A stretch of 51,087 nucleotides of DNA, from the NCBI GenBank assembly GCA_023388195.1, contig JAEWGR010000174.1, positions 1 through 51,087 on the forward strand, read 5' to 3'. Below, piece after piece: positions 1 through 7,428 of this stretch. The notes below the pieces were generated by a model, which was not told where the DNA came from, did no database searches, and worked only from the letters and a program-made list of their open reading frames with translations. Made by a program: the position numbers and the translations under genes. Numbering within the stretch: position 1 is the stretch's first letter; every line of letters starts with the position of its first letter. The DNA comes from Bacillota bacterium (lineage in GTDB: Bacteria; Bacillota; Negativicutes; Sporomusales; Sporomusaceae).

Positions 1-396
1 GGTTATGTATATCTCTTGAAGGGGAATAACGTCATCGTCAGGAGTGTTAATGTCGTTTAAAATAGGGGCAAATAGTTTTTTGATATCGCTGATGGAAAGG
101 ATACTTTTTAATTGGGAAATTAATATCAGGAGCATACTATGCTGTCTTCCATATTTTCGATTTTGCGGCGGTATCAATAGCTGATCTTTGGTATAATTGT
201 TGATCATGGTTTTTGTTAAACCCTTGTCAAACGGCTCTCTTTTTAACCAACAAAGCCTATTGTTAAGAAACTCTAATAGCTGGTCCATATAAAGATTAAT
301 ATCAGGGATATCATCCACCTGAATTTCTTCGGTCAAGCCAAGACTCTCGATGATTGTCTGTATGATTGCCTTGTTATATACCATGACTCTATCCAT
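1..396 (-). CDS. DUF1836 domain protein (C-terminus cut by window edge)
   Basis: Reading the minus strand from ATG at 396 gives an open frame of 132 codons that runs off the left edge, so the C-terminus is missing. The start is preceded by AAAGGA a few bases upstream. The centre reads like the DUF1836 signature: a tyrosine/lysine-rich MINNYTKDQLLIPPQNRKY helix-turn-helix-like stretch, then a hydrophobic MLLILISQLKSILSI helix. DUF1836 proteins are small Firmicute proteins with a MerR-like DNA-binding fold and no firm function. The family assignment is from motif recognition. A DNA-binding role is inference. Confidence 0.75.
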   Translation of the reverse strand, partial: MDRVMVYNKAIIQTIIESLGLTEEIQVDDIPDINLYMDQLLEFLNNRLCWLKREPFDKGLTKTMINNYTKDQLLIPPQNRKYGRQHSMLLILISQLKSILSISDIKKLFAPILNDINTPDDDVIPLQEIYIT

Positions 397-398
397 TC

Positions 399-536
399 CT
401 TTCGCTCCGGCCCAAGCGGTTAAAATCCTTCGCCTGGAGCACACAGTCCCGGCTCACACTGTACAGTGTGAACACCATTGGGAACTAGCCTGCAGTCAGC
501 AAGGACAGTTTACATGCCGGGGTTAGACGCTCCTGA
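399..536 (-). ncRNA. Structured leader or small RNA candidate upstream of the DUF1836 gene
   Basis: This intergenic stretch is rich in pairing. A perfect 18-bp palindrome, TCACACTGTACAGTGTGA, lies near 453-470. It is enclosed by CCCGGC/GCCGGG and then GGAGC/GCTCC arms, so the whole block could fold as a branched stem. An A/T-rich GATAATATAG that could serve as a -10 element lies just beyond it, reading toward the DUF1836 gene. No riboswitch class I know fits; a faint 6S-like CGAAGGATTTTAACCG was noted but not trusted. It could instead be a protein-binding palindrome. Confidence 0.35.
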
Positions 537-600
537 TTAAAAATATATTGCTATATTATCTTCTCTATGACACGAATCATTTAGAGTGACTACCTGCTAT

Positions 601-660
601 TAAACAAAAAGATATGCAGTAGTTTCTGAAACAAGAAACTACTGCATATCTTTTTGTTTA
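601..660. terminator. Perfect 27-bp inverted repeat, bidirectional terminator-like
   Basis: Arms at 601-627 and 634-660 are perfectly complementary around a 6-base GAAACA loop. The arm ends are A/T-rich (AAACAAAAAG and CTTTTTGTTT), so each strand shows a stem followed by a T-rich tract, like a bidirectional intrinsic terminator. It lies between two divergently oriented genes, where a terminator is not obviously needed. A tiny mobile element remnant is an alternative. Confidence 0.6.
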
Positions 661-742
661 CTAAGTTATTCTGCTTGGCGCATCTTGAGTTTGAATATAT
701 AAGGCTCCGTGTTTGATTAATCATTATTCATACACTCATTAA

Positions 743-916
743 ATGAAGAGAAAAGAAGAAATAGAAAGTATTTTAGAGATAATGTATGTTTTTTGTCAAA
801 ATCAAATCACTTTGGTTAGCTGCCACGAATACTATATATTACGACAGGACGAATTATCAATCCAGAGCAAAAGCCGGCAGAGATTTAATGAAAAAGGGAG
901 AGATAATCTTGGTTAA
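743..916 (+). CDS. Small hypothetical protein, possibly coupled to the CGGC gene
   Basis: An open frame of 57 codons starts MKRKEEIESILEIMYVFC and ends in a basic tail (SKSRQRFNEKGRDNLG). It has two cysteines near the middle and is otherwise soluble and charged. Its stop overlaps the TTG start of the next gene by 8 bases, the arrangement expected for translational coupling. No clear Shine-Dalgarno sequence precedes the ATG, and I recognise no family, so it may not be a real gene. Confidence 0.3.
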   Translation: MKRKEEIESILEIMYVFCQNQITLVSCHEYYILRQDELSIQSKSRQRFNEKGRDNLG

Positions 917-1250
917 AGTGGGATTTATCGCTTGTCCGCAATGCGGCGACATGACTTGGGAAACAAAGGACTTTGCAGCAGCGAAAAAAGGAGCGGGGGT
1001 ATTCCGGGATTTAGGCCCGGCTGCAGTAGTTGGATACATTGCCTGTGCTGGCTGTCCAGGCAAGCGAGTAGTGGATAGCGCTAAATTATTGATTAAATGT
1101 GGCGCCGATATCATTGCGATGTCCTCTTGCATGAACAGTACAGACGCTGGGGGAAATGCCTGTCCTTATTATGAGCGTATCCGGCAGGAACTGTCTAAAC
1201 AGTTACGATCGACAATTGTGATTGACTGCCGTGATGGCGTCGGCTCTTAG
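909..1250 (+). CDS. CGGC domain protein
   Basis: A protein of 113 residues beginning VKVGFIACPQCGDM. The family mark is a cysteine-rich CPQC motif near the N-terminus, then CAGCPGKR in the middle and a late SSCMNS and CPYYERI stretch. These fit the CGGC domain, a presumed metal- or cofactor-binding fold of anaerobes whose biochemistry is not settled. I chose TTG at 909 because AAGGGAG lies 6-7 bases upstream and because family members begin right at this beta strand. An in-frame ATG at 888 and another at 786 have no comparable ribosome site. The next gene follows after 40 bases with its own ribosome site, so the two may share a transcript. Confidence 0.7.
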   Translation: MVKVGFIACPQCGDMTWETKDFAAAKKGAGVFRDLGPAAVVGYIACAGCPGKRVVDSAKLLIKCGADIIAMSSCMNSTDAGGNACPYYERIRQELSKQLRSTIVIDCRDGVGS

Positions 1251-1290
1251 CCTGCCGGCACACACGGAATTTATAGATGGAGGTATCAGC

Positions 1291-1434
1291 ATGAGCATAG
1301 AGGAAATGGGCTTATTAATCGCGGTGACTGTCGGTTGGATAATTGTAACGATTTATCGCAGTAACAAAATGCTTGCTAAGTTAGGAATCACAAATACGGA
1401 TAGCAAGAAGGATTCTGGCCGAGGAAGAGAATAA
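1291..1434 (+). CDS. Small single-pass membrane protein
   Basis: A 47-residue protein: MSIEEM, then a hydrophobic span GLLIAVTVGWIIVTIY (about residues 7-22), then a basic, hydrophilic tail rich in Lys, Arg, Asp and Ser. An ATGGAGG ribosome site sits 8 bases upstream. It is therefore a small membrane-anchored protein with the tail probably in the cytoplasm. A start at 1222 would overlap the upstream gene and lacks a ribosome site. It follows the CGGC gene on the same strand and may belong to that transcript. No function can be named. Confidence 0.5.
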   Translation: MSIEEMGLLIAVTVGWIIVTIYRSNKMLAKLGITNTDSKKDSGRGRE

Positions 1435-1467
1435 TTTATATCCCGCAGGGGTATATGCAAAGGCAAA

Positions 1468-2436
1468 TTACCGGTTATAACCAAAGCGGGTGCCTGCCAA
1501 GGAGCGCCATACGTCGTCACAGGCTGCCAGCACGTCTGCATGAAGTGCGTCGCCTGCCAGCGAGGCAATATTCTGTTCAATCTGGGAAAATTTGCTTACA
1601 CCGCTAATGGTACTGATGACTCCCGGCCGTGAAGCGCACCACTTCATAGCAAGCTGTACAATGCTCATACCATATTCTTTCGCAATTGCCATAAGTTTTT
1701 CCACAGCAACGAAATTTTCATCCGACCAATACCGATCATAATACATTTGATTATTGGCAAAACGGGTGTCTTCGGCAGGTTTACCAGGCTTGTGTTTGCC
1801 GGCGAGCAAGCCGCCTGCTATAGGATTGTAGACAGCCATGCCTAATTTGTGCTTGACCATAAACGGAACAAGTTCAGTTTCAACCCCGCGGGTAATGGCA
1901 TTATAGACATTCTGGGTTATGACGGGCGCGACATAGCCGCGTTTGTCGCAGACGGCAAGCATATCCGCAATTTGCCAGGCGGCAAAGTTACTCACCCCAA
2001 CATAACGGATTTTGCCCTGCTGTACGAGAGTTGTCATTGTCGCAAGTGATTCCTCAATTTCAGTTTCATAATCGGGGGCATGCATATAATACAGATCGAT
2101 ATAATCGGTATCGAGCCGTTTTAAACTCGCCTCAACAGCGGCTACGATATTACGGCGGCTAAGGCCTTTGTCAAAGAGGTTATTTCCCATCTGACCGTTG
2201 ACCTTTGTGGCAAGAAAGATTTCATTGCGTCTGCCTTTCACCCCTCTGCCGACGATGCGTTCACTCTCCCCCTGATTGTATACATTGGCGGTGTCAAAAA
2301 AATTGACCCCTTGCTCAAAAGCATAATCCATAATGGCAAGGCTGTCAGCTTCATTGGTCTGCCCGCCGAACATCATGGTTCCCAGGCTGAGAGCGGATAC
2401 CTTCAGGCTGGTTCCAGGCAAATTATTATATTGCAT
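1468..2436 (-). CDS. Aldo/keto reductase
   Basis: A complete 322-residue (alpha/beta)8 NAD(P)H-dependent oxidoreductase, typical in length. It starts MQYNNLPGTSLKVSALSLG. The usual tetrad is visible: Asp in FFDTANVYN (about residue 48) with Tyr five residues on, Lys in LATKV, and His in YYMHAPD. A GVSNF motif and a cofactor-binding C-terminal segment (ISTISGVSKFSQIEQN) are also present. Layout resembles the YajO/Tas-type and related general stress reductases, which reduce aldehydes or ketones. The true substrate cannot be told. A GGAGG ribosome site precedes the start. It is transcribed alone, away from the riboswitch that follows in the opposite direction. Confidence 0.9.
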   Translation of the reverse strand: MQYNNLPGTSLKVSALSLGTMMFGGQTNEADSLAIMDYAFEQGVNFFDTANVYNQGESERIVGRGVKGRRNEIFLATKVNGQMGNNLFDKGLSRRNIVAAVEASLKRLDTDYIDLYYMHAPDYETEIEESLATMTTLVQQGKIRYVGVSNFAAWQIADMLAVCDKRGYVAPVITQNVYNAITRGVETELVPFMVKHKLGMAVYNPIAGGLLAGKHKPGKPAEDTRFANNQMYYDRYWSDENFVAVEKLMAIAKEYGMSIVQLAMKWCASRPGVISTISGVSKFSQIEQNIASLAGDALHADVLAACDDVWRSLAGTRFGYNR

Positions 2437-2681
2437 ATCGGACCTCCTTCATTTCGTCATACCCAACGCAGGTTGCTTTTTTTCCTTAAAAGCACCTTGG
2501 CGGCAACTCTTCCGTGCGCCTATGATATGATTATAAAACGTAATGCTAACCCTGAGTCAATAGATAATTAAGAAAGAACTTTCTTTTAGGCGCCTTTTTT
2601 ATTTTTTTATAATTTACATGAACTTTTTGCATTTTAAGCCGTCTCTTATTATTAGGTTGAGCCATTATAATTGCATATAGC

Positions 2682-2838
2682 AGATAGGTGCCCGCAAGGG
2701 CCTAACAGAAAAACCGGTCTAAAGCCGGCGCGGTCCCGCCACTGTAGTGGGGAGCGAAGTCATATGATACCACTGGGCTGCAAAGCCTGGGAAGGTTTGA
2801 CTAAGCAATGATCCAAAGCCAGAAGAACTGCCTATCTT
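2682..2838 (+). promoter_or_regulatory. Cobalamin (AdoCbl) riboswitch
   Basis: All the landmarks of the class are present in order. The opening stem contains AGATAGGTGCCC. Then come the CTAACAG element, AAAAACCGG and the AAGCCGGCGCGGTCCCGCC core. The conserved CCACTGT follows, then GGGGAGCGAAG. The 3' half has CACTGG, GGGAAGG, GATCCAAAGCCAGAAGA and closing CTGCCTATCT, which pairs with the opening stem. It lies about 300 bases ahead of the cobaltochelatase gene and is followed by an intrinsic terminator. The likely mode is premature termination when B12 is abundant. Confidence 0.95.
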
Positions 2839-2947
2839 TAATCACCGTTTTAACCCCACGAGCGATGGGAAGGGATTATTGGAGAATCCAAACCTTTCCG
2901 GCTATTTTGGCCGGAATTTGTTTTGCGTCGGCCTCTCCTGCAATAGT

Positions 2948-2985
2948 AGTCCTCCTTGCCAAGAGCAGGGAGGACTTTATATTTT
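2948..2985 (+). terminator. Intrinsic terminator of the cobalamin riboswitch leader
   Basis: AGTCCTCC (2948-2955) pairs with GGAGGACT (2969-2976), extended inward by a TGC/GCA pairing. It is followed by TTATATTTT. It lies between the riboswitch aptamer and the coding region, so it is probably the expression platform or part of it. About 110 bases separate aptamer and hairpin, rather long for a direct switch, so an intervening anti-terminator is likely. Confidence 0.7.
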
Positions 2986-3149
2986 CCGGCTCTATCCTGC
3001 TTCTGTCGCTTGGGAGAGTCAGAACTTTCCGGATGGACAGGCCATTTTGAGAACCTTTGCGAAAAGCCCTCAATGCTTAATTACTTGTTAGGAGGTGATA
3101 TACACCGATAAACTGGTTCCATTTAAATATGAGGAGGAAAATAAGTATA

Positions 3150-4109
3150 ATGAAAAAAAGCATTTGGTTACTAATGACTACATTTTTATTCGCAATCTGT
3201 TTTGGTATGTTGTCCTACGAATCAAAAACTTACGCAGCCGCAGCTGCAACAGGGAAAAAAGCCATTCTTGTAGTCAGCTTCGGCACTACGTTTCAGGATA
3301 CCCGTAAACTGAATATTGAAAGCGTGGAGAACAAAATCAAGGCTGCCTTTCCGGACTATGAAGTCCGTCGTGCCTTTACTTCCCGCATCATTCTCAAACG
3401 TATCGCTGACAACGAAGGATTAAAAATTGATACGGAGAAACAGGCTTTGGATAAACTGAAGGCTGAAGGTTATAGCGAAGTTATCGTCCAGCCTCTGCAT
3501 ATGGTAGCTGGTGACGAATATGATAAAGTGCGCCGGGCCGTTGATGTCTATGCGCAAAACAAATCTTTTGACAGAATCTCGTTGGGACGGCCACTGATCT
3601 ATTTTGCCGGTCAGGAAGAACGTCCGGATGATTATGTAACCGCTATTAAAGCCCTGCAAAACCAATTCCCTAAACTCGGCCGTAATGAGGCCGTTGTTCT
3701 TATCGGGCACGGCGGCGTCCACCCCGCTAATGCCGCTTATGCTGCCCTGCAAGCGAGATTCATAGATGCGGGCTATAAAAATGTCTTCATAAACACTGTG
3801 GATGGAGAGGGTTACCCCTCCCTGGAATCTGTTATTGCAAAACTAAAAGAACGAAAAATTAAAAAGGTTGTCTTAATGCCGCTGATGCTGGTCGCTGGCG
3901 ATCACGCCAACAATGATATCGGTGGTGATGAAGAAGATTCAGCAAAAACCAAACTCACGGAAGAAGGGTTTAAGGTAGAGGCTTATATCCAAGGATTAGG
4001 CGAAAACACAATGATCCAGGATATTTTCGTCCAGCATGTGCAAGATACTATTGCAAACAGCTATACCGAACGCGGCAAAGAACGCCCGCCTATTCCAGTA
4101 ATTGATTAA
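3150..4109 (+). CDS. cbiK: Exported sirohydrochlorin cobaltochelatase, CbiK family
   Basis: A 319-residue protein that inserts Co2+ into sirohydrochlorin (or its precorrin form) in the anaerobic B12 pathway. After a signal peptide (MKKSIWLLMTTFLFAICFGM, cut near residue 28 after YA) comes the CbiK core. ILVVSFGTTF opens it. PLHMVAGDEYD and IGHGGVHPANAAY carry metal-binding His residues, and PLMLVAGDHANND is in the C-terminal half. The ATG at 3150 is preceded by GAGGAGG with a slightly long spacer; the in-frame ATG at 3129 overlaps that ribosome site. Cytoplasmic CbiK proteins lack a signal peptide; exported versions exist in Desulfovibrio (CbiKP), where a heme/metal role in the periplasm has been proposed. 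The gene stands alone behind a B12 riboswitch, and a strong terminator follows. Confidence 0.9.
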   Translation: MKKSIWLLMTTFLFAICFGMLSYESKTYAAAAATGKKAILVVSFGTTFQDTRKLNIESVENKIKAAFPDYEVRRAFTSRIILKRIADNEGLKIDTEKQALDKLKAEGYSEVIVQPLHMVAGDEYDKVRRAVDVYAQNKSFDRISLGRPLIYFAGQEERPDDYVTAIKALQNQFPKLGRNEAVVLIGHGGVHPANAAYAALQARFIDAGYKNVFINTVDGEGYPSLESVIAKLKERKIKKVVLMPLMLVAGDHANNDIGGDEEDSAKTKLTEEGFKVEAYIQGLGENTMIQDIFVQHVQDTIANSYTERGKERPPIPVID

Positions 4110-4124
4110 CAGCTTATAGTTCAT

Positions 4125-4163
4125 AAACAGACCCCGCTGCCAGTTGAAGCGGGGTCTGTTTAA
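4125..4163 (+). terminator. Intrinsic terminator after cbiK
   Basis: A 14-bp perfect stem, AAACAGACCCCGCT paired with AGCGGGGTCTGTTT, around a 9-base loop. The arm ends in TTT, then TAAG. It closes the riboswitch-cbiK unit and separates it from the sigma-factor operon. Confidence 0.85.
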
Positions 4164-4294
4164 GTATATACTATGGAAGAGACTGGCATGTCCGTTCTTG
4201 CAGAATTGCCGCTTCTTCCGGTTAACTAATTTTTAGAAAACATAAGCAGGTACTTTAATTTTCGCGTGTTACGCCTGAGGTGGTGATACCCGCT

Positions 4295-4840
4295 TTGACG
4301 GAAGAATTATCGCAAGTAATTGAGCAAGCCATGACCGGGGATAAGGCCGCCTTCGGCAAGCTGGTCTGGCGGTACAAGGACCACATAGTAAACATTGCCT
4401 TCGGTATTGTGGGCAATGCTCAAGATGCGGAGGATATTGCGCAAGAAGCTTTTCTCAAGGCCTTTCTGTCCATCAAACGCTTATCCAGTGCGAAAGCCTT
4501 TTATCGATGGCTGGTCAGAATTACGGTCAATTTAAGTATTGACAGGAAAACAGCGAATTCCTCGCGCTGGGTCAAGCCGTTGGAATCGGCTCTCCCCCTT
4601 GCCAGTTCCACTCAATCGCCGGAAAAAATAGCAGAACAACGGGAACAGCAACAACTGGTGATTGCGGCTTTGGACCGGCTTACGCTAGACCAGAGAACGG
4701 TATTGGTATTACGGGAATTTCAAGATTTATCCTACGAAGAAATTGCCGAAATCCTTAGTATCCCGCTGGGAACAGTCAAATCCCGCATTAACGCTGCCAG
4801 ATCGCGCCTGCACGCTATTCTGGCACCAGAAAGGTTGTGA
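4295..4840 (+). CDS. ECF RNA polymerase sigma factor
   Basis: An RpoE-type sigma-70 family protein of about 181 residues. Region 2 reads AFGKLVWRYKDHIVNIAFGIVGNAQDAEDIAQEAFLKAF, with the DAEDIAQE signature. A variable linker (LPLASSTQSPEKIAEQREQQQ) is followed by region 4, LDRLTLDQRTVLVLREFQDLSYEEIAEILSIPLGTVKSR, a clear helix-turn-helix. It directs polymerase to envelope-stress or special promoters. Two starts are possible: TTG at 4295, with GAGGTGGTG about 9 bases upstream (chosen), or GTG at 4280, which overlaps that site. Its TGA overlaps the GTG of the anti-sigma gene by 4 bases, so the two are translationally coupled. Confidence 0.9.
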   Translation: MTEELSQVIEQAMTGDKAAFGKLVWRYKDHIVNIAFGIVGNAQDAEDIAQEAFLKAFLSIKRLSSAKAFYRWLVRITVNLSIDRKTANSSRWVKPLESALPLASSTQSPEKIAEQREQQQLVIAALDRLTLDQRTVLVLREFQDLSYEEIAEILSIPLGTVKSRINAARSRLHAILAPERL

Positions 4841-5331
4841 CAAACATGGATTGCAAAACATGCAAGGATTTGCTGTGGGCGTATTGTGTAGACGATTTAG
4901 GCAGCGACCGCATGCGGCAAGTAGATGAACATACAGCAAATTGCCCGTCCTGCCGGCAAGAGCTAACCGCCACCGTCACCACCACCCGCTTTCTCCATGC
5001 ACATATGCCGGTGCTTCAGCCGGCTAACACCTTTGTCCAGGCGACACTGGATAAAATCACGCTGACCGAACCGGCCGCCTTTCTCAAGCTGATGGCCGGT
5101 ATTATGCTGGTGCTGACTTTCATTCTGCTCACCGGCTTACTAATCATCAACCCACTCCTGGTCAGCCTGCTTTGGGTCGCCGGCAGTATTTTTTTTACGC
5201 TTGTCCAGCAAGGAGCATTCGTACTAAAAACCGCGCCCCTGCTGCAAATCATTAGCGGTACTATACTAACTGCACTCTTAATTATTGTACTGGCCTCCAT
5301 ACGCCACCTGGCTATGCGCCGTATTGCCTGA
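4837..5331 (+). CDS. Zinc-finger anti-sigma factor, membrane protein
   Basis: A 164-residue protein with an N-terminal zf-HC2-like anti-sigma domain: CKTCKDLLWAYCVDDLG, then VDEHTANCPSCRQEL, the last holding the H-x3-C-x2-C zinc signature at about residues 30-40. A linker leads to three hydrophobic spans: about 85-105, 108-122 and 130-152. It therefore anchors in the inner membrane and holds the sigma factor until a signal frees it. Translation starts at GTG 4837, overlapping the sigma stop, or at ATG 4846 with no good separate ribosome site. The next gene is a probable target or partner in the envelope. Confidence 0.85.
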   Translation: MTNMDCKTCKDLLWAYCVDDLGSDRMRQVDEHTANCPSCRQELTATVTTTRFLHAHMPVLQPANTFVQATLDKITLTEPAAFLKLMAGIMLVLTFILLTGLLIINPLLVSLLWVAGSIFFTLVQQGAFVLKTAPLLQIISGTILTALLIIVLASIRHLAMRRIA

Positions 5332-5350
5332 CCATGGGGAGGTTGTCCTT

Positions 5351-6211
5351 ATGAAAAAAGTTGTTCTGGTTGTTCTCATTCTGTCGCTGGTTCTATTCAC
5401 AGGTATTTCCCTGGCTCTGCACTCCGCCACTGTCGCCAGTCATGCGTCACCATCTCCCGATGTTATTGATTTTAAAAATGTATTTATCCCGCAAGCTACG
5501 GCCGTCGACCATGTGGTGGTCATCGGTGGCGATGTAACCATTGGCGGCGAAGTAACCGATGAAGTCGTCGTGATTAACGGCAATCTGACCTTGCTGTCCA
5601 CGGCTCAACTCGATAAACACGTCTTTATTCTGGGCGGGCATTTAACCAAAGAAGCCGGAGCTGTCATAAAAGAAGGGGTTGTAAATCTTGAAGCAACCTC
5701 CAGCAATATAGCCAGTATTTTGCTGGCTGTACTATTGCTATTGCTTTTTGGATTTATGCAGTTGGTGGTAACGTTGGCTTTACTCCTCATCCTTCCGGCT
5801 TTAGCCTGGGGCTTTCGTTCCCGTTGCCGGCAGCTTGCGGGAATATGCCAATCTGCCTGCGGCAAGGCAGCCGTTTTAGGCATGCTTTCCAGCCTGGCCT
5901 TTGTGCTGTTGGCAACTTTACTGATTATCAGTGTCATAGGAATGCCTTTGGCGTTCTTGGTCGGACTCTGTTTTCTTGTCATTGCTATTTTCGGTGCCAG
6001 TGGCGTATGCCTGGCCATCGGCGAATGGTTGGCAGACAAGACCGGTGAGTTCGATCAGCCTGCTTGGCTGCAGACCCTCTACGGCGCCACGGTCGTTGCG
6101 TTGACAGTCAATATTCCCTTCCTCGGACCACTGTTTTTAGGGTTTATTTTGTTGCTCGGCGTGGGCGTAGTCAGTTTATCCATTCTAAAAGATCCTAATA
6201 GTTTCTTATGA
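5351..6211 (+). CDS. Membrane protein with bactofilin-like beta repeats
   Basis: A 286-residue protein. MKKVVLVVLILSLVLFTGISLAL is a signal peptide or anchor. Then residues about 48-118 hold repeated hydrophobic strands: FIPQATAVDHVVVIGGDVTI, GGEVTDEVVVINGNLTLL and LDKHVFILGGHLTK. This is the polymer-forming right-handed beta-helix pattern of bactofilin-like proteins. The C-terminal half is four or five membrane helices with a glycine-rich loop. A GGGGAGG ribosome site sits 9 bases upstream; an upstream in-frame start at 5285 lies inside the anti-sigma gene. This sigma/anti-sigma/beta-repeat layout occurs in several Firmicutes. Envelope-stress sensing or scaffolding is inference. Confidence 0.7.
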   Translation: MKKVVLVVLILSLVLFTGISLALHSATVASHASPSPDVIDFKNVFIPQATAVDHVVVIGGDVTIGGEVTDEVVVINGNLTLLSTAQLDKHVFILGGHLTKEAGAVIKEGVVNLEATSSNIASILLAVLLLLLFGFMQLVVTLALLLILPALAWGFRSRCRQLAGICQSACGKAAVLGMLSSLAFVLLATLLIISVIGMPLAFLVGLCFLVIAIFGASGVCLAIGEWLADKTGEFDQPAWLQTLYGATVVALTVNIPFLGPLFLGFILLLGVGVVSLSILKDPNSFL

Positions 6212-6286
6212 TTATATTAATTATTTATAGATTCTGAAGATGGACCAAAGTAGTCCGCCCTCCTTAAGGCCGCAAGTATGTTAACA

Positions 6287-7396
6287 TTATACTATTATTT
6301 TCTGTAAAGGCATCCGCAGGCTCACCGGCCGGGGATAATGGCTAATATACCCTACCCGCAACAACAATTGTGGGTTGCCGGTAATCCCTAATACTGACGG
6401 AAGCTCTTTAGCGGTCGCTTCTTCTTCTATCGTCTGTGTCATCGGGTGAAATGCAATGTTTCGCGCCCTCAGCCTAAGCCAGATTCGCTGCAAGTTTCGC
6501 CCGGTCCGGATCAGTTCGGCTACAGTCGCATTTTTACTGGTAAGCACCAGCCAGCCACTGCCGGCCACAGCTTGCTCCTTTACCTTCTGAATAGTTGCTT
6601 CCCTGAATTCTTGCTTCAGCACAGATTCATAGGTATAAAAATTTTTCACATACCAGCGTGATACCCCTTCGATTTCCATTGTCTCCGGGGTTAACCCATT
6701 TCTATACCGCCGGCTTTCCTGATTTGACCAACGAATCCATCCCGCCAGTTCCTGCTGAGCCGGGTTGCTACAGGCCTGGATTTCATTTGCCAGGATAGTG
6801 CTTTCCACTAAAGACTTACCTTCCTGTGAGCTTCTTGGATAATAAAAAGCATTCTCCGGGTACCCCTGCGTAAGCAATTGAATATCCGCACTTGATAGTT
6901 CATTCGTCAGCAGATTACTTCGCAACGTCCGTCGTAATGCAATCTGCTGGATGACGGTATGATTAGAATAACTTGTTCGATACAATTTTACAGCGGCAAT
7001 CTCTTCATCTTTTGTGCTTTGCGCAAGGATTTCGATTTCTGCTTCATACCCTTTGCTATTTGCCGCAGTTGTCAGATTCTCTAAAAAAGCACCTAGAGAA
7101 ATCATCATTTCCCGGTTCTCCGGATCAACTGCAGGCAGCCACCGGCTGCTGTCTGTGCCAACGATCCAATGGCGGCTGGTAATGATCTTTACTGTCCATG
7201 GCTGCGCATTATGTCCGCTGGGGGCTAAAGCAGCATAATATAAGATATCGGCCAGCTCCGGTTCCAATCCCAGTGTAAAAGCAGAAGCGTCCTCCCGCTC
7301 GACGGTCTGCAGCTGATCCAGTGACTGAAACAGCGAAACTCCACCTGCCATGATAAGAGCACCGCTACTGTAGGTAATAAATTGCCGCCTATTCAT
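6287..7396 (-). CDS. Nitroreductase-family (Acg-like) protein with Tat-type leader
   Basis: A 369-residue protein. The N-terminus is MNRRQFITYSSGALIMAGGVSLF, a twin-arginine-like signal with a hydrophobic stretch. The body has LYYAALAPSGHNAQPWTVKI, the FMN-binding entrance of nitroreductases (S-G-H-N-x-Q-P-W), then a dimer-like region. A late WLRLRARNIAFHPMTQTIEEE stretch resembles the Acg group (M. tuberculosis Acg-type, about 330 aa). Such proteins bind flavin; some have no known catalysis. It is the last gene of a three-gene unit with the MarR regulator and a secreted protein, so it is probably induced by the MarR ligand, for example a toxic or redox-active compound (inference). Confidence 0.75.
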   Translation of the reverse strand: MNRRQFITYSSGALIMAGGVSLFQSLDQLQTVEREDASAFTLGLEPELADILYYAALAPSGHNAQPWTVKIITSRHWIVGTDSSRWLPAVDPENREMMISLGAFLENLTTAANSKGYEAEIEILAQSTKDEEIAAVKLYRTSYSNHTVIQQIALRRTLRSNLLTNELSSADIQLLTQGYPENAFYYPRSSQEGKSLVESTILANEIQACSNPAQQELAGWIRWSNQESRRYRNGLTPETMEIEGVSRWYVKNFYTYESVLKQEFREATIQKVKEQAVAGSGWLVLTSKNATVAELIRTGRNLQRIWLRLRARNIAFHPMTQTIEEEATAKELPSVLGITGNPQLLLRVGYISHYPRPVSLRMPLQKIIV

Positions 7397-7428
7397 CAGT
7401 CTGCCTCCTAAGACAGAAATGTAATTGC

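Noticed and set aside
399..536. 6S RNA reading of the paired region
   Set aside because: Only a short CGAAGGATTTTAACCG resemblance was seen and it overlaps the leader of the next gene.
857..1132. Minus-strand 91-codon frame opposite the CGGC gene
   Set aside because: It is the antisense shadow of a gene with recognisable motifs and lacks a ribosome site.
3095..3307. Frame starting right after GGAGGTGAT ahead of cbiK
   Set aside because: A good ribosome site is present, but the protein has no family features and overlaps the cbiK signal peptide.
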